Notes: generated by a model from the sequence alone, not told the origin. 34,739 bases of DNA from JAGLCW01 sp964427915 (GCA_964427915.1 CAYRWA010000033.1:1-34739), one strand, 5' to 3'. Numbered from the stretch's first letter, positions 16,785 to 25,915 are shown. Translations and numbers: made by a program.

Positions 16785-19175
16785 TTATAGCGCCTGGTAC
16801 GGAATAATCTGTACAGGACCCATCAGTCCTTCTCTACGATTTAATCCGATGGTTTGTTTAGGAATCCTACCAGTCACGCGAATTTCAATTGTATTTTCAC
16901 CTTTCAACAGTGATTTAAAAATTTGATAACGATAAGGAGGCCAACAACGAAGACCATACGATTTCCCGTTAAAATATAGTTCTGCATTGTCTCTCACATC
17001 TCCCAAATCAACTACCAATCCAAAATGTAGATACTCATTGGGAATGACAAAACTTTTGCGATACGTCACCTGGAAAACACCTTTTTCCTCATAGTAAAGT
17101 TGCTGAAGAGAAGATAGATTGGAAACAAAGGAGTCTTCTGTATTGATTGTAATTAACCAATCTCCTCGCAAAACAAATGCAGATGGTATCCCGTTCACAG
17201 TCAAAGGAATTCCCCCAATTTTATAATGCCCATTTTGGAAAACAAAAACAGACGAGGGAACAATTTCTTTTTCGGGATCATTTACAAAAAGTTTTGTCTC
17301 ATAGGGATACAGCCGCACAGAATACACATCTTTTTTCTCATGATATCGAATGCGGATGGGTTGTGCTTTTCCATTTTCTGCATTCCATATTTCCAATTTG
17401 TGTTGATCCGGAAAAATAATGGCATTATTTGCAACAGAAGGACCTGTATTGGCAATAAAATAAAAGTTTTTATTCCCTGCTTTTCGATGGACAATATGGA
17501 TGTTAGGATCTGGATCGAGCAGGCGAACTTCCGAACTAATTTGCTGCTCTTGAAACGCCTGAAAAATAGGTTTGGGATTCATAGAAAACGTTAAAGGATT
17601 TGTGATTTCATTTTGAGAAAAATACCGTACTTTTTTCGATTGTAGCAAAGTAGCAAGGGTAACATCAAAGGCATCTTGATTTTTTGCATTGACACTGATA
17701 GAAGGAAGAGAGTGCAAAAATACAATGCTACCTCCCTGGTTTACAAATTTCTGAAGACGTTTAATCTCAGAAAGATACAGGCATTGACACCGGCAAAAAA
17801 TCAAGATCGAAAAATCCAATGTTTCTTCCATTAGTTTTTCGTGATTTATAAAGTTGTGATCAATCTGATGTGATAATAACAGGTTGGAAAGTTCGCTGAG
17901 AAGCGTTTCTAAAATATCAACTTGTTCCCATTGGTTGGGCACCATAAGACCATAGGAACTTTTGATTGGATAAAACACTCCTACCTTACACAAGCGTTCA
18001 CTGTTGGAAAGAACAAATCCCATTCTTTTCACATAATCAGAATATTGGTGAAAATTCTCCCAATAGGAATATTTGGAAACATCAGGATCGTTAGGATCTC
18101 CATATAGAAGAACTTTATCGATTCCTTTGAGAAATTCCCAATCGGCATTTGCTTTCATTTTTTGCAAGGTAGGTTCCCACTGACTAAAAGCATACGTTTC
18201 GGAAATCGTTCGCTTCTCTCTGTTAATCCAAGATGCAGAGCTGGTTAACTTTTCTGCATAGGAGAAAATTGCTGTTGACACATCGGAGTGACGATAGTTT
18301 TGTATAGACTCATTGAGAAACTCATCAAAATGAAATCGGCCAATAACCTCAATATTCTTTTCTTTGCATCGCTGTAAAATTGGCTTTGAATAATGTTTTT
18401 TAAAAACGCTATTTAGAGCCGTGTAATATTGCACTCGAAATTGACTCACCTGGCTTGGTTCGTCAAACCAAAGCTTATACAGTTGCCGGCTATCAATCGT
18501 ATTCTTTTGATTAGTTTCTGAGGCTACTAAACAAGGATTCCATAGAATTTTTTTCCCGTGTGATTGCGACGAAATATCGCGAACAAAACGATAGAACCCT
18601 ATTGGGTCTAGAAAAAACCCTTTTATGGTATGATTGAATTCTTTTTCGTACAAATGGATATAGTAGTCTAAATCAGTTTTTTCTTCTTCTAGGGGGATGT
18701 ATGCCTCTTCTTGAAAAAGCAATAATTGGTCGGCTTCATCCGCTAATAAAACAACTTGGTCTTGACTTGATACATTGGGGATATTACGAAACTCATCCCC
18801 TTTTTGTAAAAAAATCGCTTGTACGTTCCCGTCGTATTGGGCTAAATTTAAAACTCGATTTTCAAGAATGGGATATCGTAGCAATCGCAAGGTAGTAAAA
18901 TTCAGCTCTGATTGGGGCGTATAAATCCACCCTTTTAAATACAGCCATAGAGAAAAAGACATGGAGGAACAGATGGAAAACAGCTGTTGTTTTTCTGAAG
19001 TGGAGAAATTGGTAAAAATTTTTGCATCCACCACGCATTCATGAATACCTTGGGATATAAACTCTCGCAATGTATGCAACAAGTTGTCCACCGAAGCATC
19101 TGTTTGCCAATTCCATACAGGCACAGGACCGTATTCGTCTTGTGGCGTTTTAAACGATTGTAAAAAATCCATCAT
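16785..19175 (-). CDS. GH106/GH42-like glycosidase, apparently cytosolic
   Basis: A 796-residue protein resembling the large GH106-type (alpha-L-rhamnosidase) and GH42-like glycosidases. An N-terminal PVPVWNWQTDASVDNL (17-32) and ISQGIHECVVD (40-50) match the entry into the TIM barrel. A glutamine-amidotransferase-like module follows (VGVFYPIKSSYG, later LQKFVNQGGSIVFLHSLPS). A C-terminal jelly-roll (about 695-780, VDLGDVRDNAELYFNGKSYG) is of the sugar-binding type. There is no signal peptide, unlike many relatives. I favour the ATG at 19173-19175: AGGTGG lies 11 bases upstream, and a GTG five codons earlier has no ribosome site. The catalytic residues cannot be fixed by eye, so the activity is tentative. 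Confidence 0.68.
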   Translation of the reverse strand: MMDFLQSFKTPQDEYGPVPVWNWQTDASVDNLLHTLREFISQGIHECVVDAKIFTNFSTSEKQQLFSICSSMSFSLWLYLKGWIYTPQSELNFTTLRLLRYPILENRVLNLAQYDGNVQAIFLQKGDEFRNIPNVSSQDQVVLLADEADQLLLFQEEAYIPLEEEKTDLDYYIHLYEKEFNHTIKGFFLDPIGFYRFVRDISSQSHGKKILWNPCLVASETNQKNTIDSRQLYKLWFDEPSQVSQFRVQYYTALNSVFKKHYSKPILQRCKEKNIEVIGRFHFDEFLNESIQNYRHSDVSTAIFSYAEKLTSSASWINREKRTISETYAFSQWEPTLQKMKANADWEFLKGIDKVLLYGDPNDPDVSKYSYWENFHQYSDYVKRMGFVLSNSERLCKVGVFYPIKSSYGLMVPNQWEQVDILETLLSELSNLLLSHQIDHNFINHEKLMEETLDFSILIFCRCQCLYLSEIKRLQKFVNQGGSIVFLHSLPSISVNAKNQDAFDVTLATLLQSKKVRYFSQNEITNPLTFSMNPKPIFQAFQEQQISSEVRLLDPDPNIHIVHRKAGNKNFYFIANTGPSVANNAIIFPDQHKLEIWNAENGKAQPIRIRYHEKKDVYSVRLYPYETKLFVNDPEKEIVPSSVFVFQNGHYKIGGIPLTVNGIPSAFVLRGDWLITINTEDSFVSNLSSLQQLYYEEKGVFQVTYRKSFVIPNEYLHFGLVVDLGDVRDNAELYFNGKSYGLRCWPPYRYQIFKSLLKGENTIEIRVTGRIPKQTIGLNRREGLMGPVQIIPYQAL

Positions 19176-19214
19176 ACTTCTTTCTACCACCTACGTGCTT
19201 CAACGCTTCGAATG

Positions 19215-19248
19215 AAAAAGGCGGAGGAATAGAATCCTCCGCCTTTTT
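19215..19248 (-). terminator. Strong intrinsic terminator of the Flx-Hdr operon
   Basis: A perfect 14-base inverted repeat, AAAAAGGCGGAGGA and TCCTCCGCCTTTTT, has a six-base loop. The U-run makes it functional in both directions. It lies 16 bases beyond the flxA stop and closes that operon. No plus-strand gene precedes it. Confidence 0.92.
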
Positions 19249-19264
19249 CAGTACGATTTGTATA

Positions 19265-20125
19265 TTAGTATTCTTGAGGTAGTTTGGACAAATCGGCGTA
19301 AGAAATGACAGGCCCATGTTTGCAAACATAAAAGTTTCCCACATTGCATCGACCGCATTTTCCTAAACCGCATTTCATCTTATTCTCTAATGTAGTATAA
19401 ATATTCTCAGAAACAAATCCCATTTTTTCAAGAACAGGCAGCGTAAATTTAATCATGATAGGAGGACCACATACAACAGCAATGTCATCCTTGCCGCCTT
19501 TAATATCAGACTGCTCTAAAACAGTGGGTACAAAGCCTACACAGCCTTCCCACTTAATGGTGCATCCGCATTCAGGAGAATCGCCGCCGGGATCCACTGT
19601 TTTAACCAAGTTGACATCCTTGCGTTCTTCCCATTCTTTCAGCTCATGTTTATAGGTTAGATCGGAATACGTTCGAGCTCCATATACAATGTTCACATCT
19701 TTAAATTTGTCTCGCAGATCCAATACATTCCATATAACGCATCGAACGGGAGCTAGCCCAATCCCTCCGGCAACAAAAGTAATGTTCTTTCCATAGAATT
19801 TTTCTTCCAGTGGAAAAGAATTGCCATACGGTCCTCGAAATCCAATCGTATCTCCTACATTCATGTTTGCAAGCTCTGATGTGACGCGTCCTGTTGTTCG
19901 GAAGGTACATTCGATATAGTCTTTACGAGTAGGAGAAGAAGCAATACAAAATGTGGATTCACCGGCACCAAACGCAGAGTACAAACCAAACTGACCTGCT
20001 TTAAATGAAAAACTTTCTTGGACAGTAGGGTCTTTAAATGCAAGCCGGAACGTTTGCGTGTCAGGCGTCTCTTGTATAATCTCTGTGATTTCCATTAAAT
20101 AAGGTTCATAAATATTCTCGGGCAT
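19265..20125 (-). CDS. flxA: FlxA: FAD/NAD-binding NADH-oxidising subunit
   Basis: A 286-residue ferredoxin-reductase-type flavoprotein, the NADH entry point of the FlxABCD module. The FAD domain includes GESTFCIASSPT (55-66); the NAD domain begins at AGGIGLAPVRC (119-129). A C-terminal [2Fe-2S] site is formed by Cys252, 257, 260 and 268 in CGLGKCGRC and YVCKHGP. In the family it passes electrons to FlxB and FlxC, and then through FlxD to HdrA. An insertion, DPGGDSPECGCTIKWEGC (178-195), carries three extra cysteines. Its ATG shares one base with the flxB stop (TAATG), showing tight coupling. Similar proteins serve as AsrB or hydrogenase gamma subunits, but the neighbours settle the assignment. 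Confidence 0.88.
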   Translation of the reverse strand: MPENIYEPYLMEITEIIQETPDTQTFRLAFKDPTVQESFSFKAGQFGLYSAFGAGESTFCIASSPTRKDYIECTFRTTGRVTSELANMNVGDTIGFRGPYGNSFPLEEKFYGKNITFVAGGIGLAPVRCVIWNVLDLRDKFKDVNIVYGARTYSDLTYKHELKEWEERKDVNLVKTVDPGGDSPECGCTIKWEGCVGFVPTVLEQSDIKGGKDDIAVVCGPPIMIKFTLPVLEKMGFVSENIYTTLENKMKCGLGKCGRCNVGNFYVCKHGPVISYADLSKLPQEY

Positions 20126-21159
20126 TATTTTTCTCCTTTTGTAGATTCTTCATCAATACGCTTGACAATATCAAGAATATTGACACCAGCCTTGCATACC
20201 CTGCTACAACGGCCGCAACCTGTACAGGAAACATGGTCAAAAAGATCAATATAGTAGTTATATTTATGAGATATCCTTTGTCTGTATCGTTCGTAGGATT
20301 GACTTCGCGGATTATGACCAGAGGCATGTTTTGTAAAAAATGGCAAGGTACATGCATCCCAATTCTTTGTTCGAACGCCTTCCCACATAGTTGCATCATC
20401 GGTGATGTCAAAACAATGACATGTTGGACATACATAGGTGCAAGCAGCACAGCTCCAGCAATTGGAAGCCAGCTCTTCCCATAGGGGGTGTTCAAAATTG
20501 TTTTCAATCCAAGTCTTTACTCGATCGGATTGAAACATGACAGGTATATCTTTGTCTTGAAGCTTTGGGTAGCCCTTTTCTGGAGTAATCTTATCACGGA
20601 AAAAGTCTGGATGGGACTCAATAAATTTCTTTCCTTTTTCAGAAATGATCTTCACCTGCCATCCCTCTTTGCTAACCCTTTCTAGCAGTAGATCGGAACC
20701 GGTTTCTCCATGCGGTGACCCACCCAACGATGTGCAAAAACAATCCTTGTCTTTTTCATCACATGCCAGGGTAATAACAACAACTTTTTCTAAACGTTGC
20801 AGGTAAAAATGGTCTTTGTAATCCCAACTGAACAAATCTTTCATTAACGGAATAGAGGCTGCATCGCAAGGATGTCCCCCAAAAACAACAAGCGGCTTAA
20901 TAGGAGGAAGGTCTTCTAACTCAACGCCTTCTCCTCGGATCTTGTATGCAAGAATAGGTTCAAATCTGGGGAATATAGCCTCTTTAATAGAATTCACTGT
21001 TGTAAAATAATCCAGGCAAAGCTCTGATGTATCGTCAAGTTTGGAAATAAAGACATCATTTCCTTTTTTTACCGGTCCAAATACTTCCATCCCAGAATCG
21101 CTTGCTAATTCCTTCATCAGTGTAGTCATTTTTGATTGAGTTATATAGTATTCAGCCAT
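20125..21159 (-). CDS. flxB: FlxB: iron-sulfur electron-transfer subunit (AsrA-like)
   Basis: A 344-residue protein related to the A subunit of anaerobic sulfite reductase and the beta subunit of sulfhydrogenases. The N-terminal 220 residues form the family domain, with GGHPCDAASIPLM and CDEKDKDCFCTSLGGSPHG visible. Two ferredoxin motifs follow: CWSCAACTYVCP (Cys234, 237, 240, 244) and CTGCGRCSRVCK (Cys312, 315, 318, 322), predicted to carry two [4Fe-4S] clusters. The ATG has AGGAGG upstream. It lies between flxC and flxA and should relay electrons from FlxA. Cytosolic, with no membrane segment. Confidence 0.87.
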   Translation of the reverse strand: MAEYYITQSKMTTLMKELASDSGMEVFGPVKKGNDVFISKLDDTSELCLDYFTTVNSIKEAIFPRFEPILAYKIRGEGVELEDLPPIKPLVVFGGHPCDAASIPLMKDLFSWDYKDHFYLQRLEKVVVITLACDEKDKDCFCTSLGGSPHGETGSDLLLERVSKEGWQVKIISEKGKKFIESHPDFFRDKITPEKGYPKLQDKDIPVMFQSDRVKTWIENNFEHPLWEELASNCWSCAACTYVCPTCHCFDITDDATMWEGVRTKNWDACTLPFFTKHASGHNPRSQSYERYRQRISHKYNYYIDLFDHVSCTGCGRCSRVCKAGVNILDIVKRIDEESTKGEK

Positions 21160-21168
21160 GATTCCCTC

Positions 21169-22023
21169 CTATCGTATAAATTCTTCATCATCTTCTTTGC
21201 GGAAGGTTGTAAGAGGTGGTTGTGACTCAGGATCATATCCTGCTTCCCAATCAAACTTATCTTGTGCTTCCTCTTGAAGAGACTGATTCAACAGCATCAG
21301 TGGTATATTTGCTGGACATACCCTCTCGCATTCACCGCAATCAATGCAGCGGCCAGCAAGATGCAAAGCCCTTACGATATTCCATGCAAAATTCCCCCGG
21401 GGGTTTGATCTGGTATCAATCCATTGAGGGGTATTAAAGTCTACAATACAGCGTTCACAGTAACACAATGGACATGCTTGCCGGCAGGCGTAACAACGAA
21501 TACATCGAGAAAACTCTTCTTGCCAAAAAGCCCATCGTTTTTCTTGGGACATAGCATTCAGTTTTTCAAGACCAGCATGGTGAATTGGTTTATCTTTTGG
21601 AATTCTTTCCTGCACATCTGGTCCAAGAATAGTATCGGCGAGATGGGGATGCCTTACTTTGCAAACCTTGCATTTCTCGTTTTCCCCAATTCCATCGGAG
21701 GATACGACATGATCGCAATTCATTCCAATGATATACACATCCTCGCGAGTTATTTGATTTTCAGATAATAGCATCACCAATGCTCGGATATCACACCCTT
21801 TTGCAACAATAGCTACTTTTTTTAATGCCTTTACATCGGGTCTCATCAGGTATGTGACTAGGTTGTTTAGGCAGTACTGATTAAATATCAATTGTTCCGC
21901 TTGTTGTGGTGTTTTTACGAAAAGGGGTTTGGCTCCTTTTTCACCATCACTCTGATACCCGATCAGTAAATCGACTTCTTTGTTTTCAATTAGTTCTTTT
22001 GCTTTGTTGATTAATTCTTGCAT
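21169..22023 (-). CDS. flxC: FlxC: iron-sulfur subunit with hydrogenase-beta-like N-terminus
   Basis: A 284-residue protein. The N-terminal domain, with KKVAIVAKGCDIRAL (68-82) and MNCDHVVSSDGIG, resembles the beta subunit family of F420-reducing hydrogenase/dehydrogenase. Two ferredoxin motifs follow: CIRCYACRQACPLCYCERC (174-192; cluster ligands Cys174, 177, 180, 184) and CIDCGECERVCP (Cys226, 229, 232, 236). Start and length agree with FlxC of the FlxABCD-HdrABC complexes. The ATG follows AGAGGT. It sits between flxD and flxB. Its exact electron path is inferred from the family. Confidence 0.85.
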   Translation of the reverse strand: MQELINKAKELIENKEVDLLIGYQSDGEKGAKPLFVKTPQQAEQLIFNQYCLNNLVTYLMRPDVKALKKVAIVAKGCDIRALVMLLSENQITREDVYIIGMNCDHVVSSDGIGENEKCKVCKVRHPHLADTILGPDVQERIPKDKPIHHAGLEKLNAMSQEKRWAFWQEEFSRCIRCYACRQACPLCYCERCIVDFNTPQWIDTRSNPRGNFAWNIVRALHLAGRCIDCGECERVCPANIPLMLLNQSLQEEAQDKFDWEAGYDPESQPPLTTFRKEDDEEFIR

Positions 22024-22027
22024 CGAT

Positions 22028-22462
22028 CTACCTCTCTTTCTGATTTAGCTTATGATAATCGGTATAAGGGCCAATTTTCCGGATGGATTCTGTGACATCA
22101 TTGACCAATCGAGAAAACTTAATACCTTCTGAAGCACTACACCAAGCAAAAATGACGCGTCGCGTATCAACTCCAATGCTTTCTAGGAGTTTCTTCATCA
22201 TTGTGAATTTCCGCCGTGCATTATAATTACCCTCATTGTAGTGACAATCTCCTGGGTGACACCCTGATATTAAGACAGCATCGGCCCCTTTTTCGAAAGC
22301 CGATACAATAAACATTGGATCAATTCTTCCACTACAAGGAGTTTTAATAATTCGAATATTGGGCGCATACTTAAACCTGGATGTTCCCGCCAAATCAGCA
22401 CCAGCATAAGTGCACCAATTACAGACAAAGGTAATAATTTTAGGTTCCCAGTTCTCAGACAT
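22028..22462 (-). CDS. flxD: FlxD: MvhD-type [2Fe-2S] linker subunit
   Basis: A 144-residue MvhD-family protein that hands electrons to HdrA. Conserved cysteines are Cys14 and Cys17 (FVCNWCTYAGAD), Cys43 (TPCSGRIDP), and Cys68 and Cys73 (SGCHPGDCHY), the expected [2Fe-2S] pattern. I choose the ATG at 22460-22462: AAGGAG at 22469-22474 is 6 bases upstream of it. The ATG two codons earlier abuts that site and cannot use it well. It is encoded separately here, whereas in some organisms MvhD is fused to HdrA. Confidence 0.92.
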   Translation of the reverse strand: MSENWEPKIITFVCNWCTYAGADLAGTSRFKYAPNIRIIKTPCSGRIDPMFIVSAFEKGADAVLISGCHPGDCHYNEGNYNARRKFTMMKKLLESIGVDTRRVIFAWCSASEGIKFSRLVNDVTESIRKIGPYTDYHKLNQKER

Positions 22463-22475
22463 ATGCATCTCCTTC

Positions 22476-24452
22476 CTACAATTCAGCTAAAGCATTGATT
22501 TCTGCATAAAGTTCTGTATCGCGAAATCCTAGCAGTTCAATGCTTCGAGAAGGACAGCTAGGAGTGCACGTTCCGCATCCTGTACAAAGACCAGGGTTTA
22601 CATTCGCAACCTGTCGCTGTACTTCTCCTTGTCGATTGCAGATATCTTTTAGTTCAATTGCATTGTATGGACATACTCGAATGCAATTTTGACATCCAAC
22701 ACATGTGAGTTCATTAACAATGGCTACAACTCCTTCTTTTTCTAGTGTATCTTTAGACAAAAGACCCATTACTTTAGCAGCTGCTCCGCTACCTTCAGAT
22801 ACACTATCAGGAATATCTCTGGGGCTTAATGCACAACCAGCTAGGAATACTCCGGCAGTAGCAGTTTCAACCGGTCGAAGCTTAGGATGAGCTTCGGTTA
22901 AGAAGCCATGTTGGTCGTACCCAATTCCGAGTTTCTGAGCCAATTCTTTGATGCCATCGGGGGCTTCCATAGCGGTTGCCAAAACAACCAAATCACATTT
23001 CACTTTAATTTGGGAGTTGGTTAGGGTGTCTGCCCCTTCCACAACCATGTCTTCCCCATCTTTGTATATCGCTGACACACGGCCGCGGATATACTGGGCT
23101 CCTTCTTTTTCTTGCGCACGTCGGACAAATTCTTCATAATTTTTCCCATTGGAACGTACATCGATATAGAAAACATAGCAGTTTCCATGATGCACTTTAT
23201 GCCTGTACAACATTGTTTGTTTTGCAACATACATACAGCATATTTTCGAACAATAGGAATGGTGATGTTCCGGATCACGTGAACCGACACACTTCACAAA
23301 TACGACCGTTTCTGGCAATTTCCCATCCGACGGTCTTTTTAAGTCTCCCAAGGTAGGACCAGACGCACAAACCATGCGTTCAAATTGAAGAGATGTAACG
23401 ACATCGGGGTATTGACCGCCGCCATATTCAGGGAAAGCAGAAACAGGCATAATCTTGTATCCTGTAGCCACAACAATGGCTCCTACTTCCACTTCAATAA
23501 ATTCATCTTTGTCATCGTAGTGAATAGCCTTGGTTGGACATACTTTTTCACAAATCCCGCAACGATCCTTGGTTAGCTTCAAACAATTTTCAGCATCAAT
23601 ACGAGGTCTACTTGGTATCGCTTGCGGAAAGGGAATGAAAATAGCTTTTCGTTTCCCCAAGCCCTGCTCAAATTCTGAATCGACTTTCACAGGACACTTC
23701 TGCCAACAGGTTCCGCAGCCTGTACAAGCATCCACATCAACATATCGAGCTTTCTTTCGAATGGTGGCTTTGAAATTGCCAACGAATCCCTCTAGTTTTT
23801 CAATCTCTGCATAGCTGATAATTTCAACAAGTGGATGCTGCGCGACTTCAACCATCTTTGGAGTGAGAATACATTGAGAACAATCGAGGGTAGGGAATGT
23901 CTCATCAAGGGCAGACATTTTCCCTCCGATCGAGGATTCTTTTTCAACCAATACTACAGGTATTCCACCCGCTGCTATATCTAGGGCGGCTTGAATACCT
24001 GTTACTCCGCCTCCAATCACCATTGCTTTCTTCGTGACAGGAATGCTGATATCTTCTAATGGTTTGTTACGTTTTACTTTTTCAACCATCATGCGAACAA
24101 GATCAATCGATTTTTGTGTTCCCTCATCTGTATCGTTGTGCACCCATGAACATTGCTCGCGAATGTTTGCCATCTCTAGCATATATGGATTTAAGCCAGC
24201 TTCTGAGGCTGCTTTTCGGAATGTTTTTTCATGCATTCTAGGAGAACATGATGCTACAACAACGCCTGTTAAATTGTGTTCTTTGATAGCATTTTTAATC
24301 AATTCCTGGCCTGGATCAGAACACATATATTTATAGTCTACCGAGTATACAACTCCGGGTATACTTTTCGAAACTTCTGCTACCTTACTCACTTCTACTG
24401 TTTCTGCAATGTTGGATCCACACCAACATACAAATACGCCTATTCTTGCCAT
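22476..24452 (-). CDS. hdrA: HdrA: flavin-bifurcating subunit of heterodisulfide reductase
   Basis: A 658-residue HdrA, the core FAD protein where electrons are split between a high- and a low-potential branch. The FAD site starts at MVIGGGVTGIQAALD (144-158). An inserted ferredoxin domain has CTGCGTCWQKCP (Cys243, 246, 249, 253) and CGICEKVCP (Cys298, 301, 305). A C-terminal ferredoxin has CVGCQNCIRVCP (Cys584, 587, 590, 594) and CTGCGTCTPSCP (Cys623, 626, 629, 633). N-terminal cysteines (VCWCG, 8-12) fit the HdrA-specific cluster site. Full length. The ATG has AAAGGAGG upstream and lies 12 bases after hdrB. No selenocysteine codon is evident. Confidence 0.95.
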   Translation of the reverse strand: MARIGVFVCWCGSNIAETVEVSKVAEVSKSIPGVVYSVDYKYMCSDPGQELIKNAIKEHNLTGVVVASCSPRMHEKTFRKAASEAGLNPYMLEMANIREQCSWVHNDTDEGTQKSIDLVRMMVEKVKRNKPLEDISIPVTKKAMVIGGGVTGIQAALDIAAGGIPVVLVEKESSIGGKMSALDETFPTLDCSQCILTPKMVEVAQHPLVEIISYAEIEKLEGFVGNFKATIRKKARYVDVDACTGCGTCWQKCPVKVDSEFEQGLGKRKAIFIPFPQAIPSRPRIDAENCLKLTKDRCGICEKVCPTKAIHYDDKDEFIEVEVGAIVVATGYKIMPVSAFPEYGGGQYPDVVTSLQFERMVCASGPTLGDLKRPSDGKLPETVVFVKCVGSRDPEHHHSYCSKICCMYVAKQTMLYRHKVHHGNCYVFYIDVRSNGKNYEEFVRRAQEKEGAQYIRGRVSAIYKDGEDMVVEGADTLTNSQIKVKCDLVVLATAMEAPDGIKELAQKLGIGYDQHGFLTEAHPKLRPVETATAGVFLAGCALSPRDIPDSVSEGSGAAAKVMGLLSKDTLEKEGVVAIVNELTCVGCQNCIRVCPYNAIELKDICNRQGEVQRQVANVNPGLCTGCGTCTPSCPSRSIELLGFRDTELYAEINALAEL

Positions 24453-24464
24453 GTCAAGCCTCCT

Positions 24465-25334
24465 TTATAGTATTCCCTTGCGTTTGAGCAAAGGAAAAGG
24501 ATCCACAAATAAACGGTTTAACTGAAGCATGATAGGGTCTAATCCGAAAGCAAGTCCAAGCAATTGTGTATAATACAAAACAGGAAGATTCAGTTTTTCA
24601 CCATATCGCTGCTCAATCTTCTTTTGACGAAGATCCAGATTGTTTTGACACAACGGACATAAAACAGCGATGCATTCAGCTCCATTGTTTCTTGCCATGC
24701 GCAGTATTTCATATGTTAAATCCAGCGATACATCGGTATCCGAAATGGCGGTACCCGCTCCGCAGCATTTCGTTTTAAAAGGCCACACAATGTTCTCTGC
24801 ACCACAAGCCGACAGTAGATTGTCCATCACCATCGGATTCTCAGGATCGTCATATTGCATCAATTCTGGAGGTCTGACAATCAAACATCCATAATAGTTG
24901 GCAATTTTTAAAGAATGCAGGGGATTCGTTACTTTTTCTCGGATTTTATCAAGCCCATATTCATCATGCAAGATGGAGCTAAAGTGATGAATTTTCATCG
25001 TTGCATCTACTTGCTTCCCAACGGCTTCAAGTACATCGGATTTCATGTCGGAATCCTCGGATAATACTTCTTTGGCCTCTAAAACGTGAGCCAAGCAAGC
25101 AGGACATTGTACCATAATATCTCTTTCCTCTGCATTGGCAGCATCAAGAGTCATCACAGAAAGAGCTGTATGGAGTACTTTGTCAACAGAATGCAAAGAA
25201 CTAGCCCCACAACAGACCCAATCTTTCAATTCTTTGATATCTAAATGCAAAAAATCAATAAGAGCTAAGGTGGTAGCGTCTAGTTCAGGAGCAGTAGATT
25301 TGGCACTGCAACCAGGATAGTATCCATATTTCAT
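24465..25334 (-). CDS. hdrB: HdrB: disulfide-reducing catalytic subunit
   Basis: A 289-residue HdrB with both cysteine-rich CCG domains intact: Cys9, 41, 42, 77 and 80, and Cys150, 190, 191, 226 and 229. In methanogen HdrB these ligands hold two non-cubane [4Fe-4S] clusters where the disulfide is cleaved, so the catalytic site appears complete. The natural disulfide in bacteria with Flx-Hdr is debated; DsrC-type proteins are one proposal, and no dsrC lies in this window. Its ATG overlaps the hdrC stop (ATGA), with AGGAGG upstream. Confidence 0.94.
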   Translation of the reverse strand: MKYGYYPGCSAKSTAPELDATTLALIDFLHLDIKELKDWVCCGASSLHSVDKVLHTALSVMTLDAANAEERDIMVQCPACLAHVLEAKEVLSEDSDMKSDVLEAVGKQVDATMKIHHFSSILHDEYGLDKIREKVTNPLHSLKIANYYGCLIVRPPELMQYDDPENPMVMDNLLSACGAENIVWPFKTKCCGAGTAISDTDVSLDLTYEILRMARNNGAECIAVLCPLCQNNLDLRQKKIEQRYGEKLNLPVLYYTQLLGLAFGLDPIMLQLNRLFVDPFPLLKRKGIL

Positions 25335-25915
25335 TTTGTTTCCTCCTGTTCCTTGGCTTTGCGAAGTTTGATTTTCTGTGCTCGTTTCATAACCTGCCGT
25401 ACCTCTTTTGTTCGTTTAAAATGTGGTTTTAAACTTATTTTTCGCTTCCGCAGCATCAAGGGAAAATATCCAACATCATGGAGTAAGTTGCCAGATCGTA
25501 GATTGTACATACCCACCATTCCTGGCTCATAGACTCGTCCGAAAATATAAATAATACTTTGGAAAGCTTTTTCTAGGAAACGAACGTTGGATTTTGGCTT
25601 GATGTTACGGACAATAGACATTCTTCGCAGACCATCCATAACACCTTTAATGTCAACACCCTGAGGACACCTTGTAGAACAAGTATCACAAAAGATACAA
25701 TACCACATGGTTCTAGCATGTAGGACTTTTTCTTCCATCCCCAATTGACAAAAACGAATCACTTGAGAAGGGGAAATATCCATCTCAAAGTTCATTGGAC
25801 AACCGGCTGTACATTTTCCGCATTGATAGCACTTGCGTACATCTGTGCCAGTTTCTTTTTCTAGTTTTTTGCTGAATGCTAAAAGATTCACTTCTCGACC
25901 GATTTTAATTAGCAT
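25331..25915 (-). CDS. hdrC: HdrC: ferredoxin-like subunit of heterodisulfide reductase
   Basis: A 194-residue HdrC. Two [4Fe-4S] motifs are clear: CYQCGKCTAGCP (Cys29, 32, 35, 39) and CIFCDTCSTRCP (Cys73, 76, 79, 83). It passes electrons from HdrA to HdrB. The C-terminus is strongly basic (PLMLRKRK, KRTKEVRQVMKRAQKIKLRK). Its ATG and ribosome site (AAGGAGG) lie in or at the end of htpX, with an 11-base overlap, so the Hdr genes are translated from a message that also carries htpX. Confidence 0.92.
   Translation of the reverse strand: MLIKIGREVNLLAFSKKLEKETGTDVRKCYQCGKCTAGCPMNFEMDISPSQVIRFCQLGMEEKVLHARTMWYCIFCDTCSTRCPQGVDIKGVMDGLRRMSIVRNIKPKSNVRFLEKAFQSIIYIFGRVYEPGMVGMYNLRSGNLLHDVGYFPLMLRKRKISLKPHFKRTKEVRQVMKRAQKIKLRKAKEQEETK

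Noticed and set aside
19215..19248. The large palindrome as an operator for the GH106-like gene
   Set aside because: A GC-rich stem, short loop and U-run directly after the flxA stop are fully explained by an intrinsic terminator.
20125..22023. Anaerobic sulfite reductase (asrAB) or sulfhydrogenase operon
   Set aside because: AsrC/siroheme and NiFe subunits are absent, while the MvhD-type protein and HdrABC follow directly, which fits FlxABCD-HdrABC.
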